From positions 1-16,822 of the forward strand of contig DATFFB010000171.1 of the NCBI GenBank assembly GCA_035250485.1: a DNA stretch of 16,822 nucleotides, written 5' to 3'. The DNA comes from JACCTH01 sp035250485. Its GTDB lineage: Bacteria > Actinomycetota > Acidimicrobiia > Spongiisociales > ZC4RG35. This document shows positions 14,521 through 16,822 of this stretch, in pieces. Each line of letters begins with the position of its first letter. The first letter of the stretch is position 1. The position numbers and the translations under genes are program-made. The notes under the pieces are model-generated. The model worked only from the letters and a program-made list of their open reading frames with translations. It was not told the origin of the DNA and made no database searches.

Positions 14521-15644
14521 GCCACAGCTCCGGCGAGGTGGCCGAGCTCTGTGGCTGCTTCCCGAACCCGGGGCAACAACCCGGGATCGATCCATCGCGG
14601 GGAGATGAATTCGGGGTAAACGGGGAGGCGGGGGGCGAGGTGAAATCCGGCTGCGCTAGTTCGGGCCGCCAGTTCATCCAGATGTGGCCAGGGCTGCTCG
14701 GGGTTGACCCAGTCGATCGTGAGCGGGCTCACTCCTCCCCAGTCGTTGATCCCGGCGTCGAGATACAGCTCGAAGTGCTCGGTGAGATTGGGGGGAACCT
14801 GGACGTTCATAGTTGGCCCCAAAAACCAGCGGGCGACGGCAACGACGATTGCAAACCAAGTCGGGAGAGGCTCGGAGTGGCGCCTCATCGGAGTATTGGC
14901 CTTGGCACGAAAGTTCTGGACTATCACCTCCTGGATCGATTCCCAGGTGGAGCTGGCGCGCTGGAGGGCCACGATGGAATCGACGATTTCACGGTTGTTC
15001 TCGCCTATCCCGATCAATAGTCCGGTCGTGAACGGAACGGATAGCCGGCCCGAGTTGGCAATCGTCTCCATGCGCAAGTCGGGGTCTTTGTCGGGACAAT
15101 CGAAATGAGGCATCCCCGGTTCCAGCAATCGCCTCGAGACGTTCTCAAGCATCAGTCCCATCGAGGGATTGAAGGGCCGGAGCGCGGCCATCTCGGTCAA
15201 CGACATCAAACCGGGATTGGCATGAGGGAAGAGCCCGGTCTCCTCTAGGACCAACCTGTTCATCGCCACCACGTAATCGAGGGTGGTGTCTGCTCCCACC
15301 GAGTCGAGGAACTCGCGGGCCTGAGGCCAGCGATCCTCGGGGCGATCGCCGAGCGTGAACAGAGCCTCCGTGCATCCGTGGCGGCTGCCAGCGCGGGCTA
15401 CCGCCAACACCTCCTCGGGAGTCAGGTACATACCTCCGCCCCCGGGCGGCTGGGCGAAGGTGCAGTAGGTACAGCGGTCCCGACAGAGGGTCGTTAGCGG
15501 TATGAAGACCTTGCGGCTGTAGGTGACCGTCTTTCCTTTCCCCTCGTCGCGGAGACGCCGGGCCTCGGTAAAGAGCGGACCGGGATCACGCCGCCCGTCA
15601 AGGTAAGCCAGGGCCAGCTCGGGATCGGGGCGAGGATGGGTCAC
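14517..15644 (-). CDS. cofG: CofG (FO synthase subunit 1, radical SAM)
   Basis: This 375-residue radical-SAM enzyme has the cluster motif C-x3-C-x2-C at Cys54, Cys58 and Cys61 (TLCRDRCTYC). CofG hallmarks follow: EALFTLGDRPE, the HANPGLMSLTEM segment, GLMLENVS, PFTTGLLIGIGE, VQVPPNLT and the C-terminal INDWGGVSPLT. With CofH it forms 7,8-didemethyl-8-hydroxy-5-deazariboflavin, the chromophore of coenzyme F420, performing the second radical step that closes the deazaflavin ring. Actinobacteria such as Mycobacterium have the two activities fused in FbiC; here they are separate but overlapping genes. The start is GTG at 15644, overlapping the SDR stop (GTGA), with a GGAG about 9 nt upstream. The length is normal for a stand-alone CofG. 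Confidence 0.95.
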   Translation of the reverse strand: MTHPRPDPELALAYLDGRRDPGPLFTEARRLRDEGKGKTVTYSRKVFIPLTTLCRDRCTYCTFAQPPGGGGMYLTPEEVLAVARAGSRHGCTEALFTLGDRPEDRWPQAREFLDSVGADTTLDYVVAMNRLVLEETGLFPHANPGLMSLTEMAALRPFNPSMGLMLENVSRRLLEPGMPHFDCPDKDPDLRMETIANSGRLSVPFTTGLLIGIGENNREIVDSIVALQRASSTWESIQEVIVQNFRAKANTPMRRHSEPLPTWFAIVVAVARWFLGPTMNVQVPPNLTEHFELYLDAGINDWGGVSPLTIDWVNPEQPWPHLDELAARTSAAGFHLAPRLPVYPEFISPRWIDPGLLPRVREAATELGHLAGAVA

Positions 15645-16420
15645 GAGATGGCGCTCCCGGAGGCGCCCAACACGCCGCCATCAACCGGGAGGACGACACC
15701 GGTGATCCAGCTGGCGGCATCGGAGGCCAGGAAGACGATCGCCCGGGCGATGTCGTCGGGCTCGCCCAAACGGCCGAGGGGGTGCCCCTTGCTCGCTTCT
15801 TCTTCTCTTCCCTCCCAGAGAGATCCGGCCAAGCGGGTCTTGACTACTCCCGGGGCCACCGCGTTCACCCGCACCACCGGTGCCAGTTCCATCGCCAGCT
15901 GATGAGTGAAATGGGCGAGCGCAGCCTTGGAGATGTTGTAGGCGCCGAGGATGGGCGCCGGCCGTAGGCCACCCACCGAACTGACATTCACGATTGCCCC
16001 CCCATGGTCGGCCATCCACTGGGTAACCGCTTGCTGGCACCAGAGCAATGGTCCCCGCTGGTTCACCGCCCAGGTCTTGTCCAAGGCTCCAAGGTCCACC
16101 GTAACTAATGGCCCCGGTGCGGGATTCGTGCCGGCGTTGTTGACGAGGATGTCGCATGATCCGAAGCGGTCGATGGTGGCCCCGATCGTCCGGCGGGCGT
16201 CCTCTGGGTCGTCGGCCCGGGCCGTCATTGCCTCTAGCCGATCGGGCTCGGCTCCCGTCTCCACGAGCTCTTTTCTCGCCTGCTCCAGGTTGTCGGGTTT
16301 GCGGCTGGTGATGACGACTCCTTCGGCACCCGAGGCCAGCATCAAGGCGGCAGTGGCTTGACCGATGCCCCGGCTGCCGCCGGTCACGACCGCCACCTTT
16401 CCGTCCAGACGTACTTCCAT
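15641..16420 (-). CDS. Short-chain dehydrogenase/reductase (SDR)
   Basis: This is a 259-residue classical SDR. The cofactor motif TGGSRGIG is at 13-20, NNAG at 94-97, the catalytic Ser in NVSSVGG (147 or 148) and YNISK with Tyr161 and Lys165. VAPGVVKT and GEPDDIARAIVFLASDAASWITG follow, typical of the FabG-like group. The Arg after the second strand (ITSRK, residue 40) is compatible with NADPH preference. The substrate cannot be told from sequence. It sits between a flavin reductase gene and cofG and overlaps cofG by 4 bp, so it is transcribed with the F420 chromophore genes; this may mean an F420-related redox step or only operon sharing. The ATG at 16420 has no Shine-Dalgarno but a -10-like box lies 8 nt upstream. 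Confidence 0.93.
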   Translation of the reverse strand: MEVRLDGKVAVVTGGSRGIGQATAALMLASGAEGVVITSRKPDNLEQARKELVETGAEPDRLEAMTARADDPEDARRTIGATIDRFGSCDILVNNAGTNPAPGPLVTVDLGALDKTWAVNQRGPLLWCQQAVTQWMADHGGAIVNVSSVGGLRPAPILGAYNISKAALAHFTHQLAMELAPVVRVNAVAPGVVKTRLAGSLWEGREEEASKGHPLGRLGEPDDIARAIVFLASDAASWITGVVLPVDGGVLGASGSAIS

Positions 16421-16434
16421 CGAATTCGACGTTA
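16421..16434 (-). promoter_or_regulatory. -10-like box upstream of the SDR-cofG-cofH operon
   Basis: On the minus strand TAACGT (16434-16429) fits TANNNT and is followed by 8 nt (the palindrome CGAATTCG) and the SDR ATG. This predicts a leader of at most a couple of bases. No good -35 box is visible: TTAGTT lies 17 nt upstream and matches poorly. Read-through from the flavin reductase gene, only 33 bp away, is the alternative. Confidence 0.35.
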
Positions 16435-16453
16435 CCTGCGCCGGGCGGACGAA

Positions 16454-16822
16454 CTAATGGCCGCCCCGCTTGACCCCGCCGTACTTCATCCGCGTGTCCG
16501 ATATCGCCGCCGCTCGGCTATCGGGAGCGTTCACCTCGGCACCGACCACTTCCCCGATGAAAAGAGTGTGGGTCCCGAGGTCAATCGCCTGGCGGACCGC
16601 GCAGTCCATCCAAGCCACTGCCTCCTCGAAGACGGGAGCACCGGTGATTGCGGTGCGCACCGCCCTCCCGTTGAGGGTGCCGTTCTCGGATACCGCTGGC
16701 TTGGAGAACTTAACGAATACCTTGGTGTCATCCGGTGACCACAGGTTGACGCTGAATCCACCGCCCGCGGTGATGAGGCGATGGGTGACCGCCTTGTTGT
16801 CGACCCCGACTCCGATCAGAAC
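16454..16822 (-). CDS. Flavin reductase / FMN-binding split-barrel domain protein (5' end outside window)
   Basis: The last 122 codons are visible, in frame from the window edge to TAG (16456-16454). The sequence matches the flavin reductase-like (DIM6/NTAB) split barrel: VLIGVGVDNKAVTHRLI, GGGFSVNLWS, a FSKPAV segment, then AWMDCAVRQAIDLGTHTLFIGEVVGAEV, the conserved Cys followed by GDHT-type and GEVV motifs, and a terminal MKYGGVKRGGH. Such proteins bind FMN and pass electrons from NAD(P)H to free flavin or to partner monooxygenases; F420- or heme-binding relatives share the fold. The start and about a third of the protein lie beyond the window. It is the first visible gene of the minus-strand cluster leading into SDR-cofG-cofH, with a 33-bp gap to the SDR gene. 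Confidence 0.85.
   Translation of the reverse strand, partial: VLIGVGVDNKAVTHRLITAGGGFSVNLWSPDDTKVFVKFSKPAVSENGTLNGRAVRTAITGAPVFEEAVAWMDCAVRQAIDLGTHTLFIGEVVGAEVNAPDSRAAAISDTRMKYGGVKRGGH

Noticed and set aside
1..16822. Mobile elements, CRISPR arrays, tRNA or rRNA genes
   Set aside because: Reading both strands showed no transposase or integrase motifs, no spaced direct repeats, no tRNA-like cloverleaf and no rRNA-like stretches; intergenic gaps are all under 120 bp.

Overview
The window is GC-rich, densely coding bacterial chromosome. The gene content points to a high-GC actinobacterium (Actinomycetota). Evidence for this is a coenzyme F420 pathway (CofG/CofH), a TIGR03084/mycothiol-isomerase-like metalloprotein, a DUF4032 kinase-like protein, a full-length Lhr helicase, a dynamin-like GTPase pair, many GTG starts, and several starts with no Shine-Dalgarno that sit 6-8 nt behind a TANNNT-type -10 box (leaderless architecture). 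A deep-branching lineage such as Acidimicrobiia is possible but is only an inference. I saw no insertion sequence, phage gene, CRISPR array, rRNA or tRNA.

Layout, left to right. On the minus strand lie a membrane-associated dynamin-like GTPase (81-1724) and the first 28 codons of a translationally coupled partner (1-84). Divergent from them is a LOG/TIGR00730 Rossmann protein (1783-2868, +). Next comes a tightly overlapping three-gene operon (+): a TIGR03084 metal-binding protein (2939-3673), a BtpA/SgcQ-family TIM barrel (3670-4467) and a crotonase-fold protein (4467-5234). A promoter region with two overlapping palindromes then leads to a stand-alone HD-GYP cyclic-di-GMP phosphodiesterase (5326-5961), followed by a 1448-residue Lhr helicase (5997-10343, +) whose promoter lies inside a perfect 8-bp dyad. 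CorA (10354-11349, -) is convergent with lhr. It is divergent from a DUF4032 protein-kinase-like gene (11465-12664, +), which in turn is convergent with cofH, the two stop codons overlapping. The right part is a minus-strand cluster read from right to left: flavin reductase (16454-16822, cut by the window edge), an SDR oxidoreductase (15641-16420), cofG (14517-15644) and an enlarged cofH (12661-14520). The last three overlap by 4 bp each.

How the genes fit together. The cofG/cofH pair makes the deazaflavin chromophore (FO) of F420, and the SDR and flavin reductase upstream are plausible redox partners or co-transcribed clients. The TIGR03084-BtpA-crotonase operon looks like one catabolic or modifying module whose substrate I cannot name. 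The strongest unexplained item is the roughly 225-residue N-terminal extension of CofH. The other points of interest are the repeated leaderless promoter pattern and the palindromes placed on the HD-GYP and lhr promoters. No clear defence system or other dedicated novel system was found.
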